Below the pieces are notes generated by a model. It saw only the letters and a program-made list of their open reading frames with translations, was not told where the DNA came from and did no database searches. From contig CM042691.1 in assembly GCA_023614405.1 (NCBI GenBank), positions 171,278,927 through 171,342,926 of the forward strand: a stretch of DNA of 64,000 nucleotides, in the 5' to 3' direction. This document shows, one piece after another, positions 22,602 through 34,938 of the stretch. Position numbers and translations under genes: made by a program. The DNA comes from Avena insularis (Eukaryota > Streptophyta > Magnoliopsida > Poales > Poaceae). Position 1 is the first letter of the stretch. Each line of letters opens with the position of its first letter.

Positions 22602-25600
22602 TGTAACATCCCAAAAATATTAATCAACGTTATCAATTCCAATCACTCAAAATTAGGGTTAACAAAAACTTTTGTGAATTAAAATCATATGAATGCATGT
22701 GTGTATGTGATGATTGTATGAATGCATGAATGGACTTGTGTGACTGTTATGAATAGAAAAGATTGGTTTAAATATGAAAACAACATCATCTAAATCATTT
22801 CCAAACAGAAACAAATCAAGAGAAATTAAAAACAAACCAAATGAGCTAATGGTCATTTTTGCCAATCTTGCTCACTAGACCACTTTGAGTGTTTCTAGTC
22901 CAAGATTTCAAGCAGAAACAAAGCCAAATCTTTTCACCCCTTTCTAGACCTAGTAAAAGTAAACCCAAGCCCACCTTTCAAACTCACAGAAACATTTGGC
23001 AACTTGATTCAAATGAAAAATCAAAATTGAATCTTTATCATATGTGAAGATCACCAATTCTCAAAAACCAACCAAACCAGTGCACCTTGACCTTTCCAAC
23101 TAACCAGAGACTACCTAGTATGTGACTAGTACACCCACCAATTTTCATTCAAAAATTCAAATTCAAATCTCTTTCGGGCATTTCATCAAACACCTTGCAA
23201 ACACAAAACACTATAGTGAGAAGTGTTTGTGCCTAACTTGTTCCCTATCTAGCTCACAGCATACTCTTAGTAGATCATCTAGCTTAGTTAACAAGCGTTA
23301 GCTCACTGTGAGCTTGCTATTTCCATCAATGGTGAGGATGCCGAGCCTCAACTTGCCACCCCATTGTCGACAGCAAGGTAGGAGCAGCTCTAGCCTCGCC
23401 AAGCTTGTCTGGGACACGGACCACCATCCACCGCCACCCCATGTCCAACGCCAAAGCACAACCAGCCCCTAGACCACTCATCCCGAGCATGCCTAGCTTC
23501 TCTACAAGCATGCCGAGAGCGCGCCAAAGCGCTGCACTCGACACGCGAGCATAGACCGCCCGCCGCCCTTGCCGCTTGCATGTGTGGTCACCATCATCCC
23601 AGGAACCGCCAGGACATGCCTGTTCGTCCCTTTGTGACCAAGACAGCCCATGCGCCATTAATTTTCCCATCGGACCCGTCCAGAGCGTCGCAACGTTTCG
23701 ACCGCATCGCACCGCCCCACGCCTCGTGACCATGCCGTTGAGCTTCGCCAGGAGGCAGAGCATCGCCCCCTACCTACGCCCACGCCATTAGCCCAATGTG
23801 ACGATGACCATGACGAGCTCCACCCGCGCCCTTCGGTCCCCCCTTGGCACTATAAATAGAGGCCACCCCTGTTTGATTTCTTCACACCAACACACTCCCC
23901 TCTCTCTCAGAATCACCCCACCTCATCCCCGGAGCAAGGCGAGCAACAGGTCGCCTGAATTTTGCCGGAGTCTGCTGCGGAGGAGGAGAAGATGAGCCAA
24001 CGATTGGAGCCGCCCCAGGAGAAACCATCGGTACCAGGAGGTTCGCCGTCGTCAACTTCGTCATTCGCACCTATCGCCGATCCTCGCCTGAGCCCCGGTG
24101 ATCCTCACACGACCCCCACTGGCCGCCCTAGGGTTCTGTCTCGCCGATGTTGCCCGACGGAGACGACAAGCCATAGCCGTTCGATTAGATGTTGATCGTG
24201 TGGTCTAGATTGCCCCGTACCCCTTTGCACCCCCTGTCTCGCCGACTGGTGGGGACAACCACTTAAACCCACCAGCGTGCATGCTGTAGGCCGTGGGCCG
24301 ACCCAGTTAACTTCCCGCGTGACCCTGTAGTTTGAATTTAGGTTTATTAATTTAGTTTCAAACTTAGTTCTGTCCCTAGATTCAAAAATCAACCCAGAGA
24401 TATTCACTAAACCAAATTGCATGAAACTAATTTTGCTATAAAGATACTAAAATTCTTAATCCAAGCCCGTTGGATTCAAATCATTTAGATTTGCAGATCA
24501 CCTATAGTAAAAATAACAAGGAAGAAGCTTTTCTGCATTCAAACATTTTTCAAAATTCAACCACAAAAGCTTTTGAGTTGATTCCAACTCTCGAAAATCA
24601 CATTTAACAAGACCTTTCTGAATATATAAAAATATCTAGGTTTAGTTGCAGAAATAATGGTCAAGCAATAAAAGAATGCCCCATTTCTAGTCACTTTATT
24701 TAATTAAAATAAAAAGGTTAAACCTAATTAAATTGTGACATCACTTTAAATCACATTCCAATGTACTAAAATATGTGGTGATGACATGTGTCAACATGAT
24801 CCCATGTTTTAGTTGGAGAATATTAAATCTTAAGTAGTTTTTTAATGAGTATAAATTACTTTTCTAAAATAAAATAAATAAAACTATTGCCTTAATCCTT
24901 GTGATAATAGTGATGATGCTAAATCATCTAGTGTGAACCTTTGTGAGCTAATTAGAGTAGTTAAGAATTGTTTGGTGATTGTGTACCTCGTATTTATTTA
25001 TAGACGCTAGTACCGAACAAGTATAAGAGGAGGATAGAGAATACTACGAGGAAGAAGCTGAGGAGAACTGCAACCACTGCTCTGCACAAGTCAAGCTAAC
25101 ACTTGCAACTGTGAAAACTATACAATCTATGCAATGCATTAGGCATGCCTTGATTATACCATTTGATGATACCCAATCCTAGTTTATTTGTAAGCTTAGT
25201 TATTTTATTTCTTTATCAAAGTTTTCTATTGGAGTTTACCTAGTGACTTGTAGATTTTAGAAAGATAATGAAAGGTAGCATAAAGAGCATAAAACTTGGC
25301 TTAAGTTAGATAATCTTGATGTCATCTTGAGGCATGAGATTGAACTTAGATCATTCACCTTTGTTTATCACCCCACCATTAGTGTTTACCCCCACTTGTA
25401 GATGCTAGTGCTAAGCATAAAACTTGATCAACTTTAGATGGGAATACTTAGTGAAAATGATTATGAAAACCTTAGAATGATGAGTCATTCTAATGAAATG
25501 TTTTGACATGTGTTCTTGAACACCAGATCATTTTGTTGATCAAAATGTTGAGGCATGAGCCTTAGACCTTTATAAAACCGATGGTTGTCTGGATGCGATA

Positions 25601-26566
25601 CCATTCCAATGTTACCGTACAACCACAATACCCGAAATTTGGGTAGGGCTTGACTGGAAATTTATATACCTTAGTATGGGTTCCCTTGCGGCCAAGGTTT
25701 GAGCTGAGGCTACCTTGTGAAGATTGTCCACCTATGCAGTTCCCAAGATGACAGTTGGTCATGGTTGGGAGGCCAAACTCATAGGAGAGGTGCCTATACT
25801 AGGGCGTGTAACTGAAAGATTAGGATTTATTATCCGCATACCGAGTATGGTGAATTCAGGATTGTTCCTGACGGATGTATCGAATATTATGGTGAAAGTG
25901 TACCACCTCTATAGAGTGTCAAACTATTCAAAAATCCGCGTCCGCGGTTATGGACAGTTGGAGTGGCCATATTGTTCCGTCGTCAGATGTTTTCAAAAGG
26001 ACTTGTGAAATGAATCATGACTTTGACTTGACCACTACAGGGTTGTGTTATGAAACTCAAGTTCCCACTTAGGTGTTATAAAACTTTCAACTAGATTTCT
26101 TTGCTTCTGAACTCAGTAGAGGTAAATCTGGCTTTTTGCAAAACAACCTAGAGCCTAGTACTTCCTACTCAAAACCCCTTCACTTGTTAGTATTAGTTTG
26201 CGAGTACTTAAAGAGTACTCATGGCTTTGTCCCTGGCTATTCCCGTGGCTAGACTATGAGGAGGACTATCAGGAGGATGGACCGCAGGAAAGTTACGATA
26301 ACTAGGATCATCTCCCATTGTCAGCATTGCATGTGACCATGAAAATGGAGCTTCGCCGATGCTACAGTTATTATTACGTTATTCCGCTTATTGATTGTAT
26401 TAAGACTGGATCATGAGATCCTTTATTTGTTGTAAGACCTTATGTATGGTTTGTAATGGATGATGTACTGTGATATCAAATCTGTTATGTCTCGCAAAAA
26501 TGGTAATCCTAGGATTGCGATGTATGGCATAACAGGCATCTGGGATTAAAAATCCGGGTGTTGACA
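22602..26566 (+). repeat. 3' LTR of Tekay-type element (3,965 bp)
   Basis: A near copy of 12765-16743 with scattered substitutions and small indels (for example, a shortened stretch around 23205 and a 10-base gain near 24830). The TATA box is at 23851-23858. The acidic frame after the splice-acceptor-like site (about 25000-25085) has lost one stop of the 5' copy and gained another, so the two copies complement each other. Confidence 0.9.
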
Positions 26567-28023
26567 ACCTCGCAGGTGGATGAGGGTTCGTACCACTCCA
26601 GATTAGTATGATCCTATTATGAATGTCATGCTGGTGGACAACACCGACGAACCTGCGACATATGAGGAAGCAATGATGAGCCCAGATTCCAACAAATGGC
26701 ATGAATCCATGAAATCCGATATTGGATCCATGTACAAAAACAAGTGTGGACTTTGGTGGACTTACCGGATGGCCGCAAGGCTGTTGAGAACAAATGGATT
26801 TTCAAGAAGAAAATAGATCCTGATGGCAATGTAACTGTCTGTAAAGCTCGACTTGTCGCGAAAGGGTTCCGACAAATTCAAGGAGTTGACTACAATGAGA
26901 CCATCTCACCGGTAGCAAAGCTAAAGTCTGTGAGGATTTTGTTAGTAATCGCTGCATATTATAATTATGAAATATGGCAAATAGATGTCAAAACAGTGTT
27001 CCTCAATGGTGACATTGAAGAAGAGTTGTATATGGTACAATCCAAAGGTTTTGTCAATCCTGAAGATGCTAACAAGGTATGCAAACTTCAATGGTCCATT
27101 TATGGATTGAAGCAAGCATCCCGCAGATGGAATCAACATTTTGATAAGGTGATCAAAACCTTTGGATTTATACAAACTGATGGAGAAGCCTGTATTTACA
27201 AGAAAGTGAGTGGGAGCTCTGTAGCATTCCTAGTACTATATGTAGATGACATATTGCTGATTGGGAATGATATGGAACTTCTTAAAAGTGTCAAAGACTA
27301 TATGAATAATAGTTTTTCAATGAAGGATCTTGGCGAAGCTACATACATTTTAGACATCAAGATTTATAGAGATAGATCCAAACGCTTAATAGCGCTTTCA
27401 CAAAGTACATATTTGGACAAGGTTCTAAAGAACTTTGGAATGGAAGAAAGCAAGAAAGGGTTCTAGCCCATGTTGCCCACTACGACCTTGAGTAAAACTC
27501 AAACTTGCAGAAGATAGAGAGAGGATGATCAAAACTCCCTATGCCTCAGCCATAGGTTCTATCATGTATGCCATGCTATGTACAAGACCAGATATCGCAT
27601 ATGTTGTTAGTTTGACTAGCAGGTATCAAGATGATCCAGGAGTAGATCATTTGATAGGTCAAAAAGATCCTAAAGTTCTTGAGACGGACTAAGGATATGG
27701 TTCTTTCTTATGGAGGTGATGAAGATCTCGATGTAAATGGTTACACCGATGCTAGTTGGAACACCTATCTGGATGACTCTAAGTCGCAATATGGATACGT
27801 ATTTACTTTGAATAGTGCAGCAGTGAGCTGGAGGAGTGTTAAGCAAAGCGTTGTGGCAAGATCTTCAACTGAATTGGAATACATAGCTGCATCAGAGGCT
27901 TCACAAGAGGTGATATGGATGAAGGAGTTTATTACGGAGCTTGGTGTGGTTCCTAGTGCGTTGGACCCAAGGTCCATCTACTGTGACAACATAGGTTCCA
28001 TATCCAATGCACAGGAGCCAAGG
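26567..28023 (+). pseudogene. Copia reverse transcriptase and RNase H segment
   Basis: This continues the Copia element after the chromovirus. The start of the reverse transcriptase (26619-26816) is frameshifted into the main 26744-27466 frame, which shows the usual Copia order: VENKWIFKKK, LVAKGFRQ, QIDVKTVFLNG, YGLKQASR and YVDD (about 27241). The frame stops at 27464, then a frameshifted stretch leads to RNase H (27679-28023) with GYTDASW, ARSSTELEY and the CDN box. The solo LTR interrupts at 28024 after TSD CAAGG. The catalytic YVDD is intact but the frame is broken in several places. Confidence 0.9.
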
Positions 28024-31000
28024 TGTAGCATCCCAATTGTCTAACATTGGAATGCTACATAAGAAATACCAATCAACACTATCTATCCTTCATATTTATT
28101 GCATCATCACCATATCATGCTCATGTTACCATGCCACCTTGCATTTGCGCGTCATATAAAAACCCCTCTACTTGGTTCTTATCCCATACGCATTATATAT
28201 TATATCACTTGTATTTGCTTCTTGATGTATTGTGTTTGCTTCTTGATAAATTGTTATATGCCTAATATGAGTTGAGGGCATCTCTTTTAAATCCTTCCAT
28301 ACACAAACATGCCATATCACCTTCACCTGGAACTCATCTCAATTCTACTATCTATGTGTACGTGGCCTTCTTGGAATTTTATTTTGAATAGTTAACTCAA
28401 GCCACATACTTACAATGGATCTCTATGTTCACAATGGGTTGATTCAAATTATTGTCACTCTCTAACACCTTGATGTGTCATACCTTCTACCTCACATACA
28501 TGTGCTATATTTTGTTTTCACAATATGTCTCACATGTATGCAAGCCCTCTTTACATGCATGTCACATGCAACATTATAACCCTCCATCTCCCATCTTTAT
28601 CTCTTTTTATTTGCTTGCTTGGTTGCTTTGAATTCCTATCTTGGGCTTTTGTAAATTGAATCAAACTCAACTAGCTAAACTTCACCTAATCCTAAACCAC
28701 CTATCTACCCGTGGCCACATGTGTGTGCTTGTGCATTTGCACCTCTCCCTCTCTTTGCTTCTTTTTTCAAAAACTTCAACACCACCTCTCCACCACACAC
28801 CCCACCCTTCCCATCCTTCCTTCTTTGGCCCTAGTGGTTGATAAGCAGCACCAGCACCCCATGCCCCTCTCCCTAGTCCCCTCACTCTCCTCCCTTAGTC
28901 ATGCATCAAGAAGAGAGAGAAGAGAAGAAAATCCCTACCCGATGCCTCCCTCCTTCCTTCTTTTGAAAAAGTGGAACCCCCCATGTGCTCCTCTCTCCTA
29001 CCCTCTTATCTACCCATAAACCCTCGAAGCACACCTCCCAGATCCCATCTGGGCGAAGCCATTCCCTCCCCATCTTCTCCTACATCCTCTCCAAGCCATG
29101 GCTTGCAAAGCCCTAACACCTAGCACAGCCATAGCATCTAGCCGGCGTGTAGGGTGGAGCCAGGCGTGGACAGGAGCACGGGAAGGTACCTCTGCTTCAT
29201 CTACCTCGACCAGAACCCGTGGCCGTCGCCAGAGCTCACCGGAGTAACCCCTGCACCGCCATGAACCGAGGAGACCGAAGGCGCCACGTGCTGTTGCCTC
29301 CTCATCGATCTACGCCTCCCCGAGCCCACTCGCTGCGCCTAAGGGTCGTTGGTGAGATACACAACCCTCCAGACATCCCGTACCTCTCCCTATTACCGTC
29401 GTTCGCTGCCCCGCGCGCTCACCGCCGCGAGAGCGCCAGCACATGTTATTGCTGCTTGTGTTCATCGCTTTCCAGATCTCGCTGTGGTGCTAATCTTCGA
29501 TTATAACCTGAAGCATAGTTGTAGAGATAGAAACCCTCTTTCAATCAAACCAAATCAAGACCAAAACCGTTTGCTAAAACTCCGGGAATCTTGCTCTAAA
29601 GATTACATGTCAACCAGATCCTTTTTGTTTCTGTCTTTGTGTTCATCACGAAACTGCACGCGACGTGGTGAACCCCAGCACGAACCGACCACACTATGAC
29701 GTATATCTGTTTCTACCCGTCGTTTCGAGTACTTATACTCCGAATTCTATCCAATATTCGCGAAGAAATCCACATTGAAATAATCTTTACCTCGCAGCAA
29801 TTTGTTGTTGTTGGTCAGATCAGCCGGCACCGCTGCAGTACGTACACCTCTCAATCCACCTTCTCGAATTTTTGTCGGCATCCTCGTTGCTCCTTCGAGA
29901 AAACTTCCTCAAAGAAACATCAAGCCCATCATCCCAGCTATCCACCGAAACAGACTTCCGTCGGTTTGGGGATCCGAGCACGGAGTTATAGTCTTCTGAA
30001 ATTAGGGCGAAATAATCTGTTTTCTAAAAAAAATCGTTCGTAAACTGAATCCCTCCTGTTCTTACATCCTTTCCGGCGCGTACAAGATTCATCTGAAGAA
30101 ACTCTCTTCTCCAAAGTTGAAGTTATTTTCTAGATCTATAACTTTCGTTTTTGTGGAGTCTCTAAATTTTTTCTCGTTTTGTCGTCTTATTTTTTTGAAG
30201 TCAAATCGATTTCTCAGCAAAAAACCAGATCTAAATTCAGTTCCTCCCAGACGCTTTTATAGCACCTAGGTTTTGTTGGCCTTCACCCACGGTCCCCCAA
30301 TCCCCACACGTGTCACCCCTCCTATTGACCCGCGCGTGAGTGGGCCACCACCTCTGATGGCCCACCAGTCTGTGAGAGCTGCGGCCTAAGTAATAAAAGT
30401 CTGCCAAACTTTTAAATACAAATAAAATTCCAGAAAATATATAAAACTTAAATAATTCAAATCTTTTAAACTATTTTGAATTTGAAGAAATTTTCAAAAT
30501 GAAATATATTTTATTTTTGCACGTGAATTCAAGTGTAATTTTAGATCTTGTCAAAACTCCTTCCAACCAGTCAACCTTTGACTTTGACCCCATTTAAACA
30601 ATTTTGACTTTAATATAAATTTAAATTTATAATTCAAAATAATGTAAATAATATATTTTTTGAATCAGAAAAACATGAGGAATCTGTTTATGCTATTTAT
30701 AATACCATTTGAACAATTTAAAATTTCCAAATAATTTAATTGCTAATAAATGTCATTTCTTAATAAATTTATAACTTTAAATCCGTAAATCTAAACTCGG
30801 TAAATAATATGTCTAAATCGATCAGCGCGACGAGACCTCTCCAACCATGATATCCATGTTATCATTTTCATCATGCATTAAGAGCAGTTTTATAATTAGT
30901 ATTGTTTATGCAAGGAAAACATGATAAATCAAATTGAGAACTAATTTTTTCTTATTAATAATGCCTCACGAATGCTATATCAGCAATGTTCTATGACCCT

Positions 31001-32988
31001 AATACGTTTTCGACATAGTTTGCATCATTAACTTGCCATGTCATGCATCATATTATGATCATGCCGATTCTTCCGCATTAGTTGTAATTGTTGCATCGCT
31101 TGTTTCTTTAGTGTTTTGCTTCTTCCCGGATAGGACGTTGAGGTGTTGTGAGGTTCGACAAGTTCTTCGATTATGAAACTTTGGCAATGTTTTTCAGGTG
31201 AGAATTCTCCCCCTTTACTTTTATAGTATTTATTTCCTCGTGTTGATCTATTGCTATCTATGTTGCGATGCTCTAGTTTTCGTACCCGTGATACCCATTG
31301 CAGCCTTTATATTTCCTTGGACACCTCCTATTACCTGTTGTTTGGTAGATAGTCGGCCTTGCTAGTCATAGTTGCTTGCTCAGGTGTTGTTTCGATGTCG
31401 TCAAGTACCATAGTTCTTGAAGAAATGCCTCATGCTTTATGTTGAAGATGATCATAGCTTCAATTACAGTTTAACAACTAATATTGAAAGTAGGTAAATA
31501 ATGCAGAGGCACAGGTAGGCAATAGATTTTATTTCGTTCTTAACCGTCCACTTGTGTCCCATAGGACCCCGAATACTTGATACATGTTTCTTGAATATTC
31601 ACACTATCCGCATGTGGGACCATGAATCCCCTTAGCGAGAGCTTGAGTCATATCTTATTTCCTGGGGCCATAAAGTAGTTTTGGGCTTTATTACTATCTT
31701 GTACTTATGCTAGGCTTTACTGCTTTATTTACTATTACGCGTGAAGCGCCTATACTGTTTAGGTAAGTGGAATGTTTTCGTGGTATCGACAAGCCCAGTC
31801 ACATTTTCGGGTTCCTAGTCGTTTATAGACATTGACACAAACGTCTGGGTCCGTCTTGGAGCCGGCCAACTTCCTCGCGGGTAGCTTAGTGGGGTGCCCC
31901 CCTGAAATATTATATGAATCTTGCGATTTCTTTGTCTTGATGCCTCGTTGGGTTTTCATTTGGTTATTTTGAGGTTGATCGTGCGTGTGTTGCTATTTTT
32001 TCCCCCTGCAGGGTAAAACTTTCTGAATGTCATGTCCGCAGTTATGGACGACTTGGAGCACAGCATCTCGATCATAGACAACTATAACTAAAGTAGTGCT
32101 ATAAATTTGACTTTGTAATTACTAGTAATCAGCTTCACTACAATGAAATGGCTAAATAAAAGTACCAACAACTGCTAGATTTGGGATGTCTCATGCTATA
32201 TGTATCTGACTAGTAAGTATCGCAACTACAAAAGAATGGTTAACTAAAAGTGCCCACTACTTATTATATCAGGATGACTCATGCTATCTATATCTGACTA
32301 GTAATTGCCGCAACTATAACGGAATGAATAAAACTATCAACTATGTGAGTTCCTCGGGTTGACTTCCTTATTTGGTCTCGAGGGGGAAATACCATGATGG
32401 GTATGTTTGGTTTTAGTATCAGGTTGGAACCGAATAGGTCTTTCTTATCCCTCTCCGATAGTCGTTAGTTGTATCGAGTCTCTATAGGTTGTTTAGTGCA
32501 TGCTGCGCTGTTGCTTCAGTCCACCATACCTATGTAGGTGAGAGCCGCCGAATTATGTACTCGCCGTGTACTAGCCTCATTACTGACCGCTCTCTTTTTC
32601 CTTTGCCCTTTGCTGGCACCCCTTTTGTTTAAGCAGGTTTGAAATCGACGTCGTTAGCAGGGTTACACTTCCGGCTTGGCCTAGGCAGGGTTATAGACGT
32701 CATTGGTTATTCTTCAGGGCTCTTATCCCCATTTTCTTCTTGCCCGTACTCAGACATTGTATCGTTTACAAGGTGATTTGGATCTTTGTATTGTATATCT
32801 ATATTCTTGACTCTTTGAGTCGTTGTTGTATATATCTGTTCGGTGGGTTCCATCGTGGACTATTGTGTAATCATATTACTTTGTTTTCCACCGGCACGAA
32901 ACTGCCTGGTGGGCACCTTTGAATCGTTTCTATGCGGGTTTGGCGGGAATCACCAAAACTTGCATAGGGACGATCCGAGGGTGTTACA
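28024..32988 (+). mobile_element. Solo LTR, 4,965 bp, Gypsy-type
   Basis: It starts TGTAGCATCCCAATTG and ends GGGTGTTACA, with perfect 5-base duplications CAAGG at 28019-28023 and 32989-32993. Copia RNase H is split by it. No second start or end sequence, primer site, polypurine tract or pol motif lies inside, so a single LTR left by recombination is the best reading. The GC-rich promoter-like block at about 28830-29500 sits where the TATA block lies in the other long LTRs. ORFs at 28641-30043 overlap each other and are not supported. Confidence 0.85.
32121..32340 (+). repeat. 88-bp tandem repeat inside the solo LTR, about 2.5 copies
   Basis: Copies begin with ACTAGTAA at 32121, 32209 and 32297, exactly 88 bases apart. 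Shared text includes a 'caacta...aatg' segment and atg(t/a)ctcatgctat. The third copy is partial. Confidence 0.75.
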
Positions 32989-33182
32989 CAAGGTCACACG
33001 AGAAGCTAAAGGATATCAAGCTATGTTTTCATGCTATTCGCGAGCATGTCCAAGATGGTAACATAAAGATTTGCAAAGTACACACAGATCTGAATATGAC
33101 AGATTTGTTGACTAAACCTCTCCCTAGGGAAAAACATGACCAACACCAAAATGCCATGGGTGTTAGGTACATCACAATGTAA
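32989..33182 (+). pseudogene. Copia RNase H C-terminus
   Basis: Coding resumes after the CAAGG duplication and runs to TAA at 33180-33182. It shows the usual Copia ending: a REHVQDGNI-like segment, then VHTDLNMTDLLTKPLPREKH. It joins the frame that was cut at 28023. Confidence 0.9.
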
Positions 33183-33200
33183 TCTAGATTATAGACTCTA

Positions 33201-33215
33201 GTTCAAGTGGGATAC
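33201..33215 (+). promoter_or_regulatory. Copia polypurine tract
   Basis: gttcaagtgggatac lies just before the LTR, in the position and form (CAAGTGGGA) usual for wheat and barley Copia elements. Confidence 0.7.
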
Positions 33216-34814
33216 TATTGGATATATGCCCAAGAGGCAATAATAGATGATCATGGTTTCCTAATCATGGACATTAGATGTTATTAATAACAAGATCATG
33301 TCATTAGGAGAATGATGTGATGGACACACTCCTATAGTTAGCGTACGATCAAGTTATTTAGAGTTTGTTTGCTACAAGCTTTCAAATACATAGTAACCTA
33401 ATACTTCGACCATGAGATCATGTTAATCACCATAACCGGATGGATACTTTGATGACATCAAACACCACTTCATAACTGGGTGGTCATAAAGGTGGCATTA
33501 GGTATTCTGAAAGTATGTATTGAAGCACATGGATCAAGAGTGGGATTTATCCATCCATATGACGGATAGATATACTCTGGGCCCTCTCAGTGAAATTTCA
33601 TCCAATTGGCTTGCAAGCATGTGACTAGGTCATAAGGGATCTCATATCACGGAACGAGTAAAGAGTACTTATCAGTAACAAGGTTGAACTAGGTATAGAG
33701 ATATCGATGAACAAACCTCGGATAAGTAAAGTATCGCACGACAAAGGGAATCGGTATCATATGTTAAATGGTTCATTTGATCATGAAGTCATCATAGAAA
33801 TATGTGGGAGCCATTATGGATTTACAGATTCCACTAATGGTTATTGATCGGAGAGGTGTCTCGATCATGTCTACATAGTTCACGAATCATAGGCATACAC
33901 ATTTAAGGATTAGATTTTGTTTAGTAGATATGGAATATGAGTTGGAGACTAAATGTTGTTCAGAGTCTCGAATTCGATCCAGGACATCATGAGGAGATAT
34001 GGAATGGTTCGGAGAATAAGATTCATATAAGGAAAGTCAATTTCCGGGGTTCGAAAATGTTTTCGATGTTTTGACCGTAAGCTTCTAGAATGTTCTGGAA
34101 GGTACACCACCCCGGAGGGGGCACTTGGGATGCGCCATACCCTAGTGGGCTAGTGGCATCATGCTCTAGGCCAAGTTGGCCAAGGACTAAGAAGAGAGAA
34201 ATAAACTCTAGTTTGAAAAGTCAAATCCTAGTGAAGGAAGGAAAGGAAACCTTGAGGGAGAAGGTTTCCCTTTTCCTCTCCTTGCCGCTGGCCTAGAGGA
34301 GTTGGGGGTGGACTCGGCTAGGTCTAGGAACCCTGGCCGTCGCCCCTCCACCCATATAAGGAGGGGTGGGGGAGCCCCCTAGCACCTCACAACAAATTCT
34401 AGCCGCTGGCGCCTCCCCTCTCTCCTCCATACACTGCTCTGGCTTAGGCAAAGCCCTACAGTAATCTCTTCTCCTCCACAATCACCACACCATTGTGCTG
34501 TTGGGATTCCGAGGAGATCTACAACCTCCGCTGCCCTGCTGGAACAAGGGAGAGGAAAGTCTTCATCGACTATCGTATGTGTGACCGACTGCGGAAGCGC
34601 TGCCAGAATGTGGCGTCAGAAGGATCGTCTACGCGATCTTGAGATCGAAAAGTGATCGATTACATCAACCACGAGATCTGAATCTCGTTAAATGCTTTGG
34701 ATATTCGAGGGTTAGTTCTCTATAATCTCGTTTCACCGATCTCATACAATAGATCTTGATTTTGTGCCTTCCCGTGATAGAATTTTTTTTGTTTTCCGTG
34801 TTGCGAACCCTACA
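33216..34814 (+). repeat. 3' LTR of the Copia element (BARE/Angela-like)
   Basis: It starts TATTGGATATATGCCC, close to the TGTTGGAAATATGCCC start of BARE/Angela LTRs (first TG decayed to TA), and ends near CCCTACA (34814, or 34817 if ACA is included). It contains a TATA box at 34354-34360. The 5' LTR is left of the window. The Gypsy-A integrase begins directly after it. Family naming is from memory. Confidence 0.8.
34354..34360 (+). promoter_or_regulatory. TATA box in Copia LTR
   Basis: ATATAAG lies in the context cacccatataaggagg, about 1.14 kb into the LTR, followed by a C-rich leader, as in BARE-type LTRs. Confidence 0.6.
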
Positions 34815-34938
34815 ACATCAACATCACATATGCCTATGTAACGCATCCGTAGACCAACGGGTAGGTCAAAAAGTCCAACGACCTCATCTGCAACAGAATC
34901 AAGAAGCAGCTACTGTGCCCATTCGAACGATTGGCGGG
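34815..34938 (+). pseudogene. Gypsy-A integrase, first visible part
   Basis: One frame reads the end of the integrase core: a YAYVTHP segment, then a stop where Gln is usual, then the TNGQV motif that carries the third catalytic residue region. The expected Glu of QVE is Lys here. The Copia element entered this integrase at about 34814. The 2,363-bp element interrupts at 34939 and coding continues in frame at 37307. Confidence 0.75.

Larger units (their letters stand above)
12765..26566 (+). mobile_element. Complete Tekay/Del-type chromovirus (Gypsy) with 4-kb LTRs
   Basis: LTRs run TGTAACATCCC...GGTGTTGACA at 12765-16743 and 22602-26566. The internal part holds an initiator-tRNA primer site, a leader ORF, gag-pol and a polypurine tract. 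The flanks are AACTC (12760-12764) and ACCTC (26567-26571), a target-site duplication with one mismatch, and Copia coding resumes on the right. The first 260 bases of the two LTRs differ at about one base in 20 by eye, so the insertion is not recent. The chromodomain-like end of pol (about 22370-22540) places it among chromoviruses. Confidence 0.9.

Noticed and set aside
28641..30043. Cluster of ORFs up to 116 codons
   Set aside because: They overlap in all frames inside the solo LTR at its promoter-like block. No motif and no consistent codon pattern.
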